In this document: positions 10,580-22,737 of the stretch, one piece after another
How positions within the stretch are numbered: the stretch's first letter is position 1
Layout of the letters: each line of letters opens with the position of its first letter
Origin: Bicyclus anynana
Taxonomy: Eukaryota; Arthropoda; Insecta; Lepidoptera; Nymphalidae
Length of the DNA stretch: 64,000 nucleotides
Direction: 5' to 3'
Assembly: GCF_947172395.1 (NCBI RefSeq)
Contig: NC_069095.1
Span: 15,722,271 to 15,786,270, forward strand
Made by a program: the position numbers and the translations under genes
The notes under the pieces: generated by a model
What the model saw: only the letters and a program-made list of their open reading frames with translations
What the model was told of the DNA's origin: nothing
Database searches by the model: none

Positions 10580-10749
10580 GTATCTCGCCAGCAGAAGCGT
10601 GGCTGGGCGGCGGTGAGGGACTGGTGCGTGGCGTGGTGGCACTCCGGGAGGGAAGACTTGGAGGACACGGAACCCGAGGAGGAGCCTTCCGACCCGGGGT
10701 ACGCCACGCCGGTGTCTGTCGAAACTCCGCTGCAGAGTTCTGTATCGAG
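10580..10749 (+). CDS. mAChR-A: Muscarinic acetylcholine receptor A-type, loop-3 exon
   Basis: Acceptor 'atcttccag' ends at 10579 and donor 'gtaaag' begins at 10750. The 170-bp exon starts in phase 0 and leaves two bases, so the intron after it is phase 2. It encodes VSRQQKRGWAAVRDWCVAWW, then HSGRED, an acidic stretch, PSDPGYATPVSVETPLQSSV and S, with the split Arg codon completed at 11002. From memory, the blocks WCxAWWHSGRED, EPSDxGYATP and ETPLQSSVSRCTS are hallmarks of the insect A-type muscarinic receptor's long third intracellular loop. The region couples to G proteins and carries phosphorylatable Ser/Thr. GC-rich coding sequence sits in AT-rich flanks. An overlapping 180-codon frame on the other strand is a shadow. 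Confidence 0.95.
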
Positions 10750-10809
10750 GTAAAGACAACATAAATACGTATTTATTTTTTACCCTGTAAAATGTACATT
10801 TTAAATACT

Positions 10810-10890
10810 GGCAAACGCCCCGGTGTTTCCCGCAGTTCCCACTCCTGTGGGAATATGGAGATAAACTGTAGCCTAAGCCATAAATATGCC
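10810..10890 (-). repeat. Family B repeat fragment in receptor intron
   Basis: 'cggtgtttcccgcagttccc' and 'ggaatatggagataaactg' match the left end of the family B copies. It lies inside the 252-bp intron 10750-11001. Confidence 0.6.
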
Positions 10891-11001
10891 ACTTAAACAC
10901 GGAGAACAATCTTAGATATAAAAAAAAAATAACTTTAATCAATTTATATACGTTGACGTTGGAAAAAAATCCAATATAATTTTGTTTTGGTTTGTACACA
11001 G

Positions 11002-11779
11002 GTGTACATCCCTGAACGTGATCAGAGACCCTTACGCCGGTCGCGGCGGCTCCTGTGGCTCCAGCGTGGCAGACGGAGGGTCATCTCCTCTTCGCCGAAA
11101 CTGTGAAGTCCCCATACCAGCTGCGAGAGACAGCCGCTCTCTTCCCCCCAATACTAGAATAAACGCTGCTACCTCACCCGCTCCAAAATCAGCATCCGCT
11201 GACTCTGTTTACACAATCCTTATCAGACTGCCTGACGCCGATTCAGAGAGACCTAGCATAAAGATGATCACGGAAGAATCGCCGCCAACGAATGCGAGAT
11301 CGCATTATCGACCGCCAGCGAGAGGAGACTCCGAACTGAACTTACATCCAGCAGGCCATCCTGCTCTAACGCGCCGGACGTCGCATATACAGGATGTGAG
11401 AATACCACTCAACGCCAAAATAATACCGAAGCAGTTAGCCGGCAAAGGGATAACATCAAAACAGCCGAAGAAAAAGAAAACTCAAGAGAAGAAACAAGAA
11501 TCGAAAGCGGCGAAAACGCTCTCCGCAATCCTCCTCTCCTTTATAATCACTTGGACGCCTTACAATATACTTGTGCTTCTAAAACCCTTCACTGCTCGGA
11601 TATACATCCCGGAAGAACTTTGGTCCTTTTTCTATGCCCTGTGTTACATTAACTCAACGATAAACCCTGTTTGCTATGCTCTTTGTAACGCGACGTTCAG
11701 GAAAACTTACGTTAGAATTTTGACTTGTAAATGGCATAACAGAAATAGAGAAGCTATGACTAGAGGTGTGTACAATTAG
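11002..11779 (+). CDS. mAChR-A: Muscarinic acetylcholine receptor A-type, terminal coding exon (TM6-TM7)
   Basis: Acceptor 'tttgtacacag' ends at 11001; the first base completes an Arg codon (AG|G). The exon has 258 further codons and a TAG at 11777-11779. The end of loop 3 holds SVYTILIRLPD near 11200 and a basic KKKKTQEKKQESKAAKT lead into TM6. TM6 is LSAILLSFIITWTPYNILVL, with the W6.48, Y6.51 and N6.52 ligand-site residues. TM7 contains FFYALCYINSTINPVCYALC, with both ligand-site tyrosines and the NPxxY-class motif. The C-tail ends in NREAMTRGVYN, close to the fly protein as I remember it. Odd: extracellular loop 3 reads KPFTARIYIPEELW, without the CxxC pair expected for muscarinic receptors. 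The plasma-membrane role is acetylcholine sensing through G proteins. Confidence 0.97.
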
Positions 11780-13736
11780 TATGGATATATTATTTGCCTT
11801 TATTTGAGCAATACGAAAATGAAAGATTTTGGGAGTGGCTAATACTTCAGTGCCAAAATAGCAATTGCCCAATTTTGGTATTGAGTTTAAGTGACGTTTT
11901 TGCTAAGTTAAGGCACGTTAAATTTAAAAACCTGATGGAAATATCTGCTAAGAACAGAAAAGATAAACATCTATTTTTACCTAAAAGACTCTTTAGTTGA
12001 TCCCACAAATAAAACAGTAGCATGAACGGGCTATAATCCGGGAGATCGTAATGCAAAATGGCATTTTAAAACCTAAATTGCTTTCTCGCGTGTCGAACGA
12101 CTTAACTTGGTAGAACCTCCATTAGTGCACTCCTATTTCGTTCCTTTCAGTGGTTTCTGAGTACATCTAAAGTGTTCTGGAACCACACTCTTTCCAGCGT
12201 TGTTATATCCTGGAATTATTTTTAATATTAAAGCAATCTGGAATCTAGTTCATTTTGTTAGTGAGTTGTCAACCCGTCCAAGAAGAAATTGATTTATATA
12301 TTCGTTGGTATTCGTAGTGTCCAATGGCTTTGATCTCATATTAGATTGATTTGATCTCCAATCTTCTGTTGTAAGAAGATCTGTGTTGAAATTAAGGGTA
12401 ACAAAAGAGCCACAATATAAGAGTGAGTAGACTGTAGTTTAGTGAAGCGAGACTATATGCCGCGCCAGCAGAATCCTAGCGTTTACAATATGTAAGTGAT
12501 TTCTCTAGTCAAACGTTGTTTTGGAAATTTTTGTACCCTTTTTGTATGAATCCACATCTCAACGATCTCATTTACTCGTACATTCTGACAAATTCTCACA
12601 AATTTCTATTTCACAAAGCTTCCGCTGGTTGAAGATGTATATAAATGAACCTGACATCGAATATAATTTTGGAAACTAACATTAGGTATGTACCTGGTAT
12701 GAAATATGCACACTTACAATTGCTTTTCCAATATCGAAATACTAATAAGTTGGGGTTAAATGAACCTATTGATCATCGTTTTAGAACCGAATGTTATGCA
12801 CAACTGGTTTTTATTTTAGATCCATTCTGTTAAGAGCTGACTGTAAAGTGTGGACGAATTTCAACTTTAAAACAACGATGTTAGGATTCATTTTACAATA
12901 TTGTGCAACGTTTTCGTACTCGAAGGAGACTATTGATTGCGAGGTTGCAAATTTCATATGAAAGGGTACCGGTGTGAGCTTGTAGGAATAAATTCGACGA
13001 ATTTCGTGCATGAAATTTTTATTCTTTTTTGCATTCCATTTTATTTGTTATTGTTGATCTAACAGTGAACTTGTTTGCCATCGTATCTTTTATCACATAT
13101 CTTTATCATATATTATGATCTTAGATCCGGCATCTGAAATATATACCCTCATCTATTATTTATTAGTGATAAGAAATAAATTATACATATTGTTCACAGT
13201 AAGACATTTAGATTGTGACCAGACACATTTATCATACAAAATCTAGGAAACCTGAATGATCTAGATCAAAGGCAATGCAGTTAAATTAAGCATAGAATTA
13301 GCTTTCATTTGTCATATATTAAACAAGTAAATAAATGATGAGGATATAAAAATAACAATACTCAACTGTTTATGTCTGACAATCCCAACATTGCAGTGTG
13401 AAAGCAGGCAAACTTTACGGTTGGCTATATTTATTTACTAATGTGTCATTGTAAATGTTTTCTATAATTTGTTTCTTATCTTAAATAAATAACAGATGAG
13501 GATATATATTTCTTATGCCGGCTCTTGTACTATTATGTACAAGTATATTTTAAAGATCAACGTGCTACTTATTATCTCTATAAAATGTGTGTACTCAATG
13601 GTGTTGTATGTGATACATTTTGTTCGCGATCAATGCTTTCGAGAGAGATTTTTCTTGGATTTTCAAATTCTACATGTTCATTACATGATTCACAAGTTAT
13701 TGTGGTTGTATGATTATTGAAATCCTAAGCAATAAA
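11780..13736 (+). other. Possible long 3' UTR of mAChR-A
   Basis: Almost 2 kb of AT-rich, repeat-free sequence follows the stop codon. In-phase ORFs are short and have no domains. A canonical AATAAA stands at 13731-13736, followed by T-rich sequence. The real cleavage site is unknown, and earlier or later signals are possible. Confidence 0.4.
13731..13736 (+). terminator. Candidate poly(A) signal for mAChR-A
   Basis: AATAAA followed by 'ggtacaattttcttgtttag'. Chosen because it is the first well-formed signal after a long repeat-free tract, but this is an inference. The match is short and the region is AT-rich. Confidence 0.3.
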
Positions 13737-14732
13737 GGTACAATTTTCTTGTTTAGTATTGATATTTAATTAGGCGTTCGATTTAATAATTGTTTATGCA
13801 ATTCTTAAAATAAGAGAGAATTGTATCACGGAACAATGCTGTGGAGTCATTTTTATTTAATACATTCTCACCTTCCTTATTTTTATTTATTTTAAAGTAA
13901 CACATATGTCCATTAAATATTTAATAAAATATGTTACTTTGCGGAATTTTAAAATTATGTTCCGCGAAAAATTGACATACCCGTTCGACTGCGTTACACA
14001 GATTCGAAAAAAATATTGTGTTTCAATTTGATAGACCACTTTTCCGTTTGCTAATTCGTGGTGTTTTACTCAAATAAGATGTTGTACTACTGTACTACTT
14101 TGTGAGTATTTTAATGGATTTTTGTGTAATTTTGACAGTATATAGATGAATCTGTGTCTAAAAAGTTTCAAAGTTACTGGATATTTGGATCTCATGGATT
14201 TGTCAAAATTTTGCGGAAAATAGCAAAATTTTATTTGTTAATTTTTCAATATAATGCTTTCATATATCGTGTCATTTTTAATTTTTTTTTTAACGCATCT
14301 TATATCTGAATCGTAGCTGCTATTATAGTAAGCATTGTACAACGACTTTGAACAAGTAGTTAGGTATCTTCGATTTTAAAATTTTCACGGGCTCTCTTAT
14401 GCCCGATTTATGTATGTGACTTTTCGTCTTTTTTCTATTTGCATTGTTTTTTGTGATAAAAATAAATAAAAACAGTAACGAAATCAAGGTAAATGAGAAA
14501 TCTTTAAATATAATTATATGTCTGATTACACAAAAACAGCTTTGCATATCATGTGTGTTTTACATACTTAATAGTCCAAATTATAATTAAAATTAATAAA
14601 GAGTTGAAAGTTACACTTATTAAAATATTACCAAAGAATGATATTTACACTTTTTTTGTATACATGCTTAAAAAACCCTTAATCCTTATCAATTGGGTAA
14701 AAAGGAGCATATACAGGAAGAAATTTTTTTTA
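13737..14732. other. No gene seen
   Basis: Very AT-rich sequence. The 74- and 86-codon ORFs (14323-14547, 14553-14813) are low-complexity K/I/F-rich translations and are not supported. Confidence 0.5.
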
Positions 14733-15077
14733 GTGCGGATATTTTTATATTTTGTACATAAACAAAATTTAATGATCACGTATTTTTTCTTTTTTTTTTT
14801 AACTCAAAAATAACAAAATTATCGTTAGCTAAAGTTATTTACTTTTGAACAGAATTTTAGGGTCACCCTATTGTGCGTTTATTTTATTTTCGTTTGATAC
14901 CTAAAGGACGTCACCAGATCACTTTTAAGCTGAATATATCTTGTTTAGTAATAATATGTACATTATTTTGTTATTTTAGAGACATAAATTAAAAAAAAAA
15001 TTACATAAAATGTATCGAACTGTTTGTAGATTATTATTCTATTAATGATACAGAACCACGAAAAAAAATATCCGCAC
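14733..15077. mobile_element. Mariner/Tc1-type MITE, 345 bp
   Basis: Perfect terminal inverted repeats GTGCGGATATTTTT (14733 onward) and its reverse complement ending at 15077. Both are directly flanked by TA (14731-14732 and 15078-15079), the Tc1/mariner target duplication. There is no transposase ORF, so it is non-autonomous. The near-perfect ends suggest a recent insertion. Confidence 0.85.
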
Positions 15078-15407
15078 TAAAGACCGAATCACCCTGTATT
15101 TTCAGGCATTTATGTATATAAGTTTCCAACTTAAGTTTTTCATTAGTGAGCAGAATGACACTGAATATTATAGGTTTTTGTTTATGTTTATCTTAGAAAC
15201 AAATTAAATATATAGACTTTTTGGCTACCTTGACTTTTACCTAACAAATTACTAATATTGTTTATGCCTTTCCTTCTAAGCAAAAAGGCTTGTGCCGACA
15301 GATATGATTCTTTGGATTTTTTTATTACTCGTATGTGATTTGATCAGATAAAGGTTTGATGAAAAGGGATAACAGAAAATTAGGGAAATGATAGTCAAAC
15401 AATCGAC

Positions 15408-15847
15408 ATTATAGACAGCGCCGGCCCGAGGTAAATTTTAGAATGGAGCGAGATCTAATTATGGCGCCTTTCCTGTTTGCTCCTAACATGATATACTAGG
15501 GACGTTTGAAAAGTTCGTAGCCTAACGTATATCGGAATGTCATACATTTTTAACCGACTTCAAAAAAAGGAGGCGGTTTCTCAATTCGACCGTTCGATTT
15601 CGATTCAATTCAAGCCGATTAAATCATAAAGATTTTAACTGGATTTTCAGACACTTCTTTCTTCTTAATTAACACAGCACTATCTTGGTACCGCCTTCAA
15701 ACTGATCAGAAGGTTCAAGTTCAAGGAAGATCGAAAAGAAATAAATTTCTTTTCGATCTCGTCTTGACCATTTCGGCGCCCCCTAGGATTTGGCGCCTGT
15801 AGCGACCGCTCCGTTCGCCGTATGGACGGTCCGGCCCTGATTATAGA
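15408..15847. mobile_element. hAT-type non-autonomous transposon with 8-bp TSD
   Basis: The element spans 15416-15839. Its ends, CAGCGCCGGCCCGAG and the reverse complement of CAGGGCCGGACCGTCC, match at most positions. The flanking 8-bp direct repeat ATTATAGA lies at 15408-15415 and 15840-15847, the hAT hallmark. It contains nested pieces of the AACCGACTTCAAAA-type element (from about 15553) and 'accgccttcaaactgatcag'. No transposase. Confidence 0.88.
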
Positions 15848-16844
15848 ATGTTGTTTGGAATGTCATTTCTACTCTTCCTTTAATTCTTCCAGATAAAGGA
15901 GAATTTTTATTTGCCGACTTTCGCTTATTTGTTTTTAATATGTAAATAATATATATTTCTTTTAAAATTTTAACTGAAATTATAATGTTTTTGTATAGTC
16001 AGACATATCTAATACTTATATATTATTATATAATATTCATATTATTGTGTGAAGTAGTGTTAAGTTAGTGCATAGGCAATTAATAAATTCTAAAAAATGA
16101 ATGTTTAATTAATATTAAAAGAAGAGAAAAAATGTATATAGTAAATTTAATTCAGTAAGTTAATAGCAATTTGTATCAACGCAAGTATTAATTATAATAA
16201 TAATTATTTTAGTCATTTTATTAATATAAATATTATTACTTATATACAAGTAATGACGTGTATTTTAAATATAATGTATAAAATAAATCTGTGTCGTGCA
16301 ACGTTCCTTTGTTATAAATGAAATTTTATTATAATATTTATTAATAATTCTATAATATTCTATGTATAGACATAGACTACTATAATATTAATAATATCGA
16401 AGTATATAGAAAGAAGAGGCAATGTACATTCAGATCGAAGAGAATTTTATACGGATAAGGTAAACTACGCATTCCACATTCAGTTTTAAATTTTAATACA
16501 CATTTAAATATCATTAAATATGCAATAATTTTTATATTTAATAATTGGTAGTTAATTCGTTTACCTTGATAAGGTTCTTGATTTATTGGAAGTAATACTA
16601 TATTTGCGGATATATCAATATTATATTAGTTGTAGATACCCGCTACACCGTTCGCGTGATTTTCACTTCCCCATTATTCTATTCGATTTTTTTTTAAATT
16701 CAAATTTATGTAGATTTTTTTAAATTTTAACAATTCTTCTTTATAAATAATAAAAAACACTAAGTATTAAATATTTGTAAAAAAAAAACACTTATCCGCT
16801 TGTGGGGCTTTTGAGTTGATCCAACGGTTAAAGCTTCAAAAAGT
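15848..16844. other. No gene seen
   Basis: Extremely AT-rich (long ATTAAT-type stretches). No ORF or recognisable repeat. Confidence 0.55.
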
Positions 16845-17035
16845 CAAAAGTCAAAATTTATTTATTTTAATTAGGCTTAGTTTACAAGCACTTTTGAAAG
16901 GTCAAGATTATGTTATAATTTAATTTAATTTAAGGGTGGTAATAATAGTCGAAAACTTAAAACTAAAGTTACGAGGGTTCCAAACGCGCCTTAGTCCGAG
17001 AAGAGCCCACAACAAACTCAGCCGAGGTTTTTTTT
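16845..17035 (-). mobile_element. LINE 3' end fragment, family L3
   Basis: Begins 'aaaagtcaaaagtcaaaatt', then 'ggcttagtttacaagcactt', then 'ttacgagggttccaaacgcg' and 'gagaagagcccacaacaaac'. The same order appears reversed at 31810-32035 and 44400-44945. The TGACTTT-type terminal repeat suggests a CR1/Jockey-like LINE tail, 5'-truncated. Confidence 0.75.
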
Positions 17036-17588
17036 GTTTACCACCATTTTACAAACTTACTTAAAACTAAGCACACAGTTGTATATAACAGTTTAGCACC
17101 AAGCTTTTTTATCTTCTTTGTGAGAGGTCCGAGTGAAAAACTCAAACTGCCGTTTAAAGGATTACTGCTTTTTGTATCAAATCTTTGATCCAATAGTTCT
17201 ACAACAGGTGTCGATCCAACTTTTAGCAAATGTTTACTCAACTTTATTTTCATATATCATATAAACCCTATGAGGGTGAGCAAACATATTCAATGAATAT
17301 ACCTATGCAGTTTTATCTAAGTCAGTGATAAACAAAGACGGATAGCCTCTGATATATTATGTATACTCGTCTATATATCTATTTCAATTCCCCTATTACC
17401 AAATAACCCTAGTGCCATTTTCCCACTTCCAATAAGACGACGTCCTATGTTTCAGGGGGTTTGTGAGGTTGTTGTCTCTGGATTTACTGTTTCGTTTTTT
17501 AGGGTATTTTTCCAATAAAATAATAAGAAAGCCACTTTATTTGTGACTGACTGACTGACACTGACTTAACCTATGTAGGATGTGTCCA
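17036..17588. other. No gene recognised
   Basis: A 71-codon minus-strand ORF (17038-17253) starts just beyond the LINE tail. It does not resemble a reverse transcriptase and is not supported. Confidence 0.45.
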
Positions 17589-17785
17589 ATTTTTTTTTAT
17601 TCTTTACAAGTTAGCCCTTGACTATAATCAACTGATGGTAAGTGATGATGCAATCTAAGATGGAAGCGGGCTAACTTGTTAGGAGGAGGATGAAAATCCA
17701 CACCCCTTTCGGTTTCTACACGACATTGTATCGGAACGCTAAATCACTTGGCGGTACGTCTTTGCCGGAAGCCTCTTACCAGCTA
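17589..17785 (-). mobile_element. tRNA-derived SINE, family 2, 5'-truncated
   Basis: 'attctttacaagttagccc', 'gatggaagcgggctaac' and 'ggcggtacgtctttgcc' in the order of the reversed family consensus. The head is missing. Confidence 0.88.
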
Positions 17786-19689
17786 TAAATATTATAAACT
17801 TTTATATTATAAAGTTATGGTTCTGAAGATATTTTAACTCCGAAGTCCAGGCTATGGCGGCACCAATAAACGTTTAATGTAATAAATACAAAACCACAAA
17901 CCCATTAGGAGGAGCGTAAAAATGTAAAAGTGAGAATATTAAGTTCGTTACGACTTAAACGGCGCGTAAAATTAATTACGATTGAACTTTTTTTCTCTTT
18001 TTTCATGACTTTATTCGGCTTTAAAAGTTCAAATAACCAGCATTATTGCCCTGGAAAGTGTTTTAAATTATACGTCGTAAATACAAAAGCCAAACGTGGT
18101 ATTTGGAGGCACGACAGAGCGACACCAAATTCTACCGTTTAAATGTTTTGTAAAAAAATCCAAATAGTGCCAATATTTATTTTTCAAGACAAGAGGCCAA
18201 ACTAGAATTAAGGCGCATTTGATATGTTTATCATTTTGTTGCCAATAATAAAATATAAGAATCTCTTCACAAAATAAAGAAATAATTCACGAAGTACAAC
18301 TGTTACTTGACTGTAATGTATGCAGAAACAAAGTATATTATTATTTAACCAGTCAGTGACTTTAATATTATGTATATTATTAGATCATGAAAGTAATAAG
18401 TAACCACTCGAACCATAACTTTTATTAAAATAAACGAATATTCCAAAATGGTATTTCTTGTATTTGGTTGGTCCTTTCTATCTCTTTCTTTCGTTTTTGT
18501 TAACTCGCAGAAGAAGAATAGATTTGCAGTATATCATCCGTAACATAATATGTAACATATTTTCAGATTTACGAACATAGTTTAAAGTCGATTATAAAGA
18601 AAAATATTATCCTTTTGTAAATCTGATTTGGTACATCATTGAATTAACGTTTGTGAGGTTGAGCGCATGGTAGTGTTTCTGCCAAGTCAACTACTATTTG
18701 AGAATACATATTTTAATATATTAAAATACCAACACGCAATTTTTATTAATACTTAACATATTTGGAACCATTTATGTCGTTATATTTCCGTTTGTTTTCG
18801 TAAAATCTTTATAAATCCTATTCTTGTAATGAAAGCGCACAGTAAAGTTATCTGTATTCTTACATAGATATAACTTTAATGTATATTTTATGTGAATGTT
18901 GTAAGATTTTATCAATATTGTGTTGTAGTCGTAGGAGGTATTTTCTTATACATCGAAGTACGATTTTAAAGTAACTCTTTTCGAAAAATACATTAACATT
19001 CGTATAGTAAAATGATATAAACAACTAGTTATTTATTAACAAACTATTTTGTTTGAATGTTCCGGCGTAAATATTTAATTTTTTTTCAACAACACTTAAA
19101 TGTATATTTTTTTTACTTGGCATTTCAATACATTCATTATTGCAGTACACAAGCTCCAAATAATAAAGCCAAATGTAGAATGTTTATCAACAAACAAAAA
19201 TGAAGGTGCCCATTTATGTGCGTTTCATATGTTGAGGTGCCAGGATAAAATAATCAAGATTAACACAAATAGCAAGAAATCTTTAAGCGATGGTAATAAA
19301 TATAAATAATAATTAACACATTTGCATTTTCCTCCTATATTTTCTTAACAAAATATAATATGAAGGTTTTGTCATGTTAATATACGTAGGTATACGACGA
19401 GCTAGCAAAGAGTTTTCCATACATTCGTATTATAAATAACCTTTTAATTATGAACCACTAATACCTCGTAGAAGTAGGAGTATTTTTTTAATAATAAAAA
19501 TCCTGCTTTTTCAGTAAACCAAAGTATAAAAAATTTTATATTTTAAATATATTTTTTTCTGCGTTGTTTAGATCTTAATTGATTGAAATTTGAAATGAAA
19601 ATGTGTTATTTTATATGTATATTAAATCTTCATATTTTCATTTGAAAAATTAAATTGATATTAATAACTTTTTGGCATGGCAACAAAAA
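17786..19689. other. No gene seen
   Basis: AT-rich. ORFs of 70 and 69 codons (17930-18142, 19100-19309) have no recognisable domain. Confidence 0.5.
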
Positions 19690-19860
19690 TTAGGAAAATT
19701 AGGAACTACGTAACGCGCTGGAAGAATGGTGACAAGCAACCCGTAACGAAACCTTGTTAACAGGTTTCGAACTGAGCTAAAAAAATTAAATTCTCAATTT
19801 AATCCGAGCTGGGAATCAAACCCATCAAACCTCCCAGTTATGAAGCGATGCAAACATAAC
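19690..19860 (-). repeat. Possible SINE-like fragment
   Basis: Contains 'ctgggaatcaaaccca', whose reverse complement is a B-box-like GGTTTGATTCCC, and the tRNA-like 'gtttcgaactgagc'. No second copy was found in the window, so the call is tentative. Confidence 0.35.
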
Positions 19861-21283
19861 TAAAATAAAAGAAGAAAAGAAGAAGTAAAATTGCATTTTT
19901 ATTCATAAAAATTACATTTAAAATCGTACTTATGAATTTTCCAATCTTTGTAAATAATATTAGATTTTAGGAATCCTTTACATAATAATATACTTTATTT
20001 TAATCAAACAAATTATACTTAACAAACATGCAAAAAAGTTATAATACATGAGTCCTAAAATATAAAACTAAATAAAATAGATAACGGTCGATGTGTGTAA
20101 TATAAAACTGATAGATCTATTATATTCATTTAATAATTCAATACCTCAGAGGACTTATTAGAAATTGTACTGGTCATTGAATCTATTAGTAGGTACGTAG
20201 CACACTAATGCGTTCTGTGTGCCACATTTTTGGTGATTATTCGTAATTAAAATTAATTTTGTAAGCGATCAAACTAAGACTCTCAAAATATTACGTTACT
20301 TATGGGTAGAGTTTGCCTTTCGGTACTAGAGTCAATACAGGCAAATTTATCATTTTGAAAGAATTTGAAAAATAAGCGTTTTTTTAAATAAACTAATATG
20401 TAAATTAAATAATATTTTTTGCTTTGAATCCCTTTGTACGGAATTATTTTTATTTGACATTTAAGTTTTTCCGGCTGTGAAAACTTTCTATAAATGGATA
20501 AATAATATTACTAAAGTAAATTATAAAAATAAAATTATAGGAATAACCATTCATTAATGTTTCCGATGTTAGTCTGGTTGTTATATTATTATTTTTTTTA
20601 TAGCAGACAATATTATATTCCCCTAGATTTCCGACTAAATTATAACAATAACAGTGAAATAAAATCTTCTGTAGGAATATTTTTTGGTATCTTTATATTT
20701 TCGTTTCGTTCGATTTAATAGGTCCCGACTGTTTTCTAATTGCTTTCTACACTTCTGGACTGAGCTTGTTTTATTTCTTTTCAGTTTTTTTTTATACTTT
20801 ATGCATGGGTTTTTTTATTTGTTTAATTTATTTATTTATTAGAATGATAGATCGACCTGCCTAGTAATTATCTTTCAGGGAGAGCGTTTGGCTTCGAATG
20901 TAGTACCTGATAACATCACCAAACACTTTTTTGTGTGTAAGCTACAGAAACATTAACACAACAGAAAAATTGGTAAAATGGCGAAAGGGGCGAAGTGTGT
21001 CACCGCAACCCGTTTACAAAAAAAAACCGTTGCCTAGCAACCACTCACAGACACGATAATTTATTAAAGTTTTTGCTTTGCTGACACTCCTTCAGTTTAT
21101 ATTATTAACTTTAATTTTAATCGTTTTAAACTGACATCCATAATTGTAATAAATTAAAACTATAAACAAATAGTAAACATAATTATTTCGTTACTTTCCG
21201 AGGCACGGCGATGTACCATTGGCACCACCAGCTTCCTAACGTTGGACTGAGGAATTTTTACTGAGAATTTCTTGAAGAAATTC
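19861..21283. other. No gene recognised; X-box inside
   Basis: AT-rich. Around 20975-21060 the composition changes (GC-richer, an ATG and an X-box), which looks promoter-like, but no exon could be supported. Confidence 0.4.
21029..21041. promoter_or_regulatory. RFX X-box-like site
   Basis: GTTGCCTAGCAAC is an exact, near-palindromic match to the RFX consensus GTNRCC-N(0-3)-RGYAAC, usually found close upstream of ciliary genes. No recognised ciliary gene lies beside it in the window. Confidence 0.45.
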
Positions 21284-21490
21284 TACTAATATTATAAACG
21301 CGAAAGTTTGTATGGATGTATTGTTACTCTTTAACGCCGCTACTACTGAAGCGATTTGGCTGCAATTTGGAATGGAAATAGATTTTACTCTGGATTAACA
21401 TATATACTACTTTTTATCCCGGAAAAATCCACGATTCCCGCGGGATTTGTGAAACAACTAAATTTCACGCGGACCCAGACATCCAGTGGT
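21284..21490 (+). repeat. Interspersed repeat family A copy
   Basis: 'actaatattataaacgcg', 'gaagcgatttggctgcaat', 'ctactttttatcccgg' and 'cgcggga'-like phrases in family order. Confidence 0.8.
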
Positions 21491-21823
21491 TAATCCGACA
21501 CTACTAAAAATAGTCCAATATAATTTATATTCATGTAAAATTCATGTAAAATTAAATACGCCCTATTTATGGATGTCCACGTCTAAGTAGAGTGAAAAAT
21601 AAATAGAACTCGTTAACATATTAACTTGAAAAGGTCTATTTTGGTACGAAATTAAACCCTTTTACAAAGCAATTTTCCGCTTACCCAAGTCAAGGGACGA
21701 GGCTACTAATTTGAGCATAATATTCTACGTTCTTCATTCAACTGTCTCTTTGGTGCCGTAGTACGCCAATGTAGCTTTGGATGGGTTTGAGGTCTGGGTC
21801 GTGATATGAAATATTTAATATAT

Positions 21824-22180
21824 CTTATCAGCCGATAGACGATCACTGCTGAACATTGGCCTCTTGCATGGACCTCCAAGCATAACGGTCTCGAGCCGCC
21901 AGCTTCCAGCGGCTCCCTGCAACCCGCTTGATATCCTCGGTCCACCCAGTGGGGAGTCGACCAACACTGCGCTTTTTGGTGCGGGGTCGCCATTCCAGCA
22001 CCTTGGGACCCCAAAGTCCATCGGCTCTTCGAACTATGTGCCCCGCCCATTGCCACTTCAGCTTCGCGACTCGCTGGGTTAAGTCACTTTGGTTCGTCTA
22101 CAGATCTCCTCATTTCTGATTCGATCGATCGATTCGCAGAGAAACTCCAAGCATAGCTCACTCCATCGCCCCCATCACCT
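21824..22180 (-). mobile_element. RTE-type LINE, C-terminal/3' fragment
   Basis: The minus strand encodes broken pieces of the RTE ORF C-terminus, for example the SVGRPPTRWTDDI-type block opposite 'ggtccacccagtggggagtc' and KLKWQWAGH-type sequence opposite 'cccattgccacttcag'. Frameshifts and stops make it non-coding. Confidence 0.85.
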
Positions 22181-22204
22181 TATAAATTTATATAATATTA
22201 TTTT

Positions 22205-22280
22205 TTTCAAAAAAAATTCAGTAAAATTCTCAACCCGGAGTTGGGAAAATAATGGTAGATGGTACACCCTGTGCCTAGGA
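22205..22280 (+). repeat. SINE tail fragment, family 5
   Basis: 'caacccggagttggg' and 'tggtagatggtacacc' parallel 'cagccctgagttggg' and 'agtggtgctacatacc' at 46890-46920. Confidence 0.5.
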
Positions 22281-22737
22281 TAAAAATTACATTTTGGTTT
22301 TAAATGACTAACATGTTTCGTAAATCATTTGTAGAAATATTTTCTTTTTGCTTCGATTTGACAAAAAAACACTAAACTTAGTCAAAATGTAGGAAAATAA
22401 ATAATTTAAAATATAAAAAAACAAGGGATAAAATTAATTGAAGATTTTTATTAATAATAATATCTACTATTATTGTGAAAGTAATATTAGTATTTTTGAC
22501 TAAAGATCTTGTAAGAATTTACAAATGACTACCCTATTAATAGTAATATAATAAAATAAATTAGTCAACTAAGCGACTGGCGACGCATGTATATAGAATG
22601 CAACTGTGGCATCAATGAGATGTTCTAGTCGTCAGCGATTCAATCTCTTCATTATTTATAACACAAATAAATTGAAAATGTTGTGCAAACACATCTAAAA
22701 AAACATCTTTAGAAAGACAAAAAAATTCAATACAAAA

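Noticed and set aside
10457..10999. 180-codon minus-strand ORF
   Set aside because: Antisense to a clear mAChR-A exon with proper splice sites; its own translation has no domain.
21706..22082. Several overlapping ORFs on both strands
   Set aside because: All lie in a decayed RTE 3' fragment.
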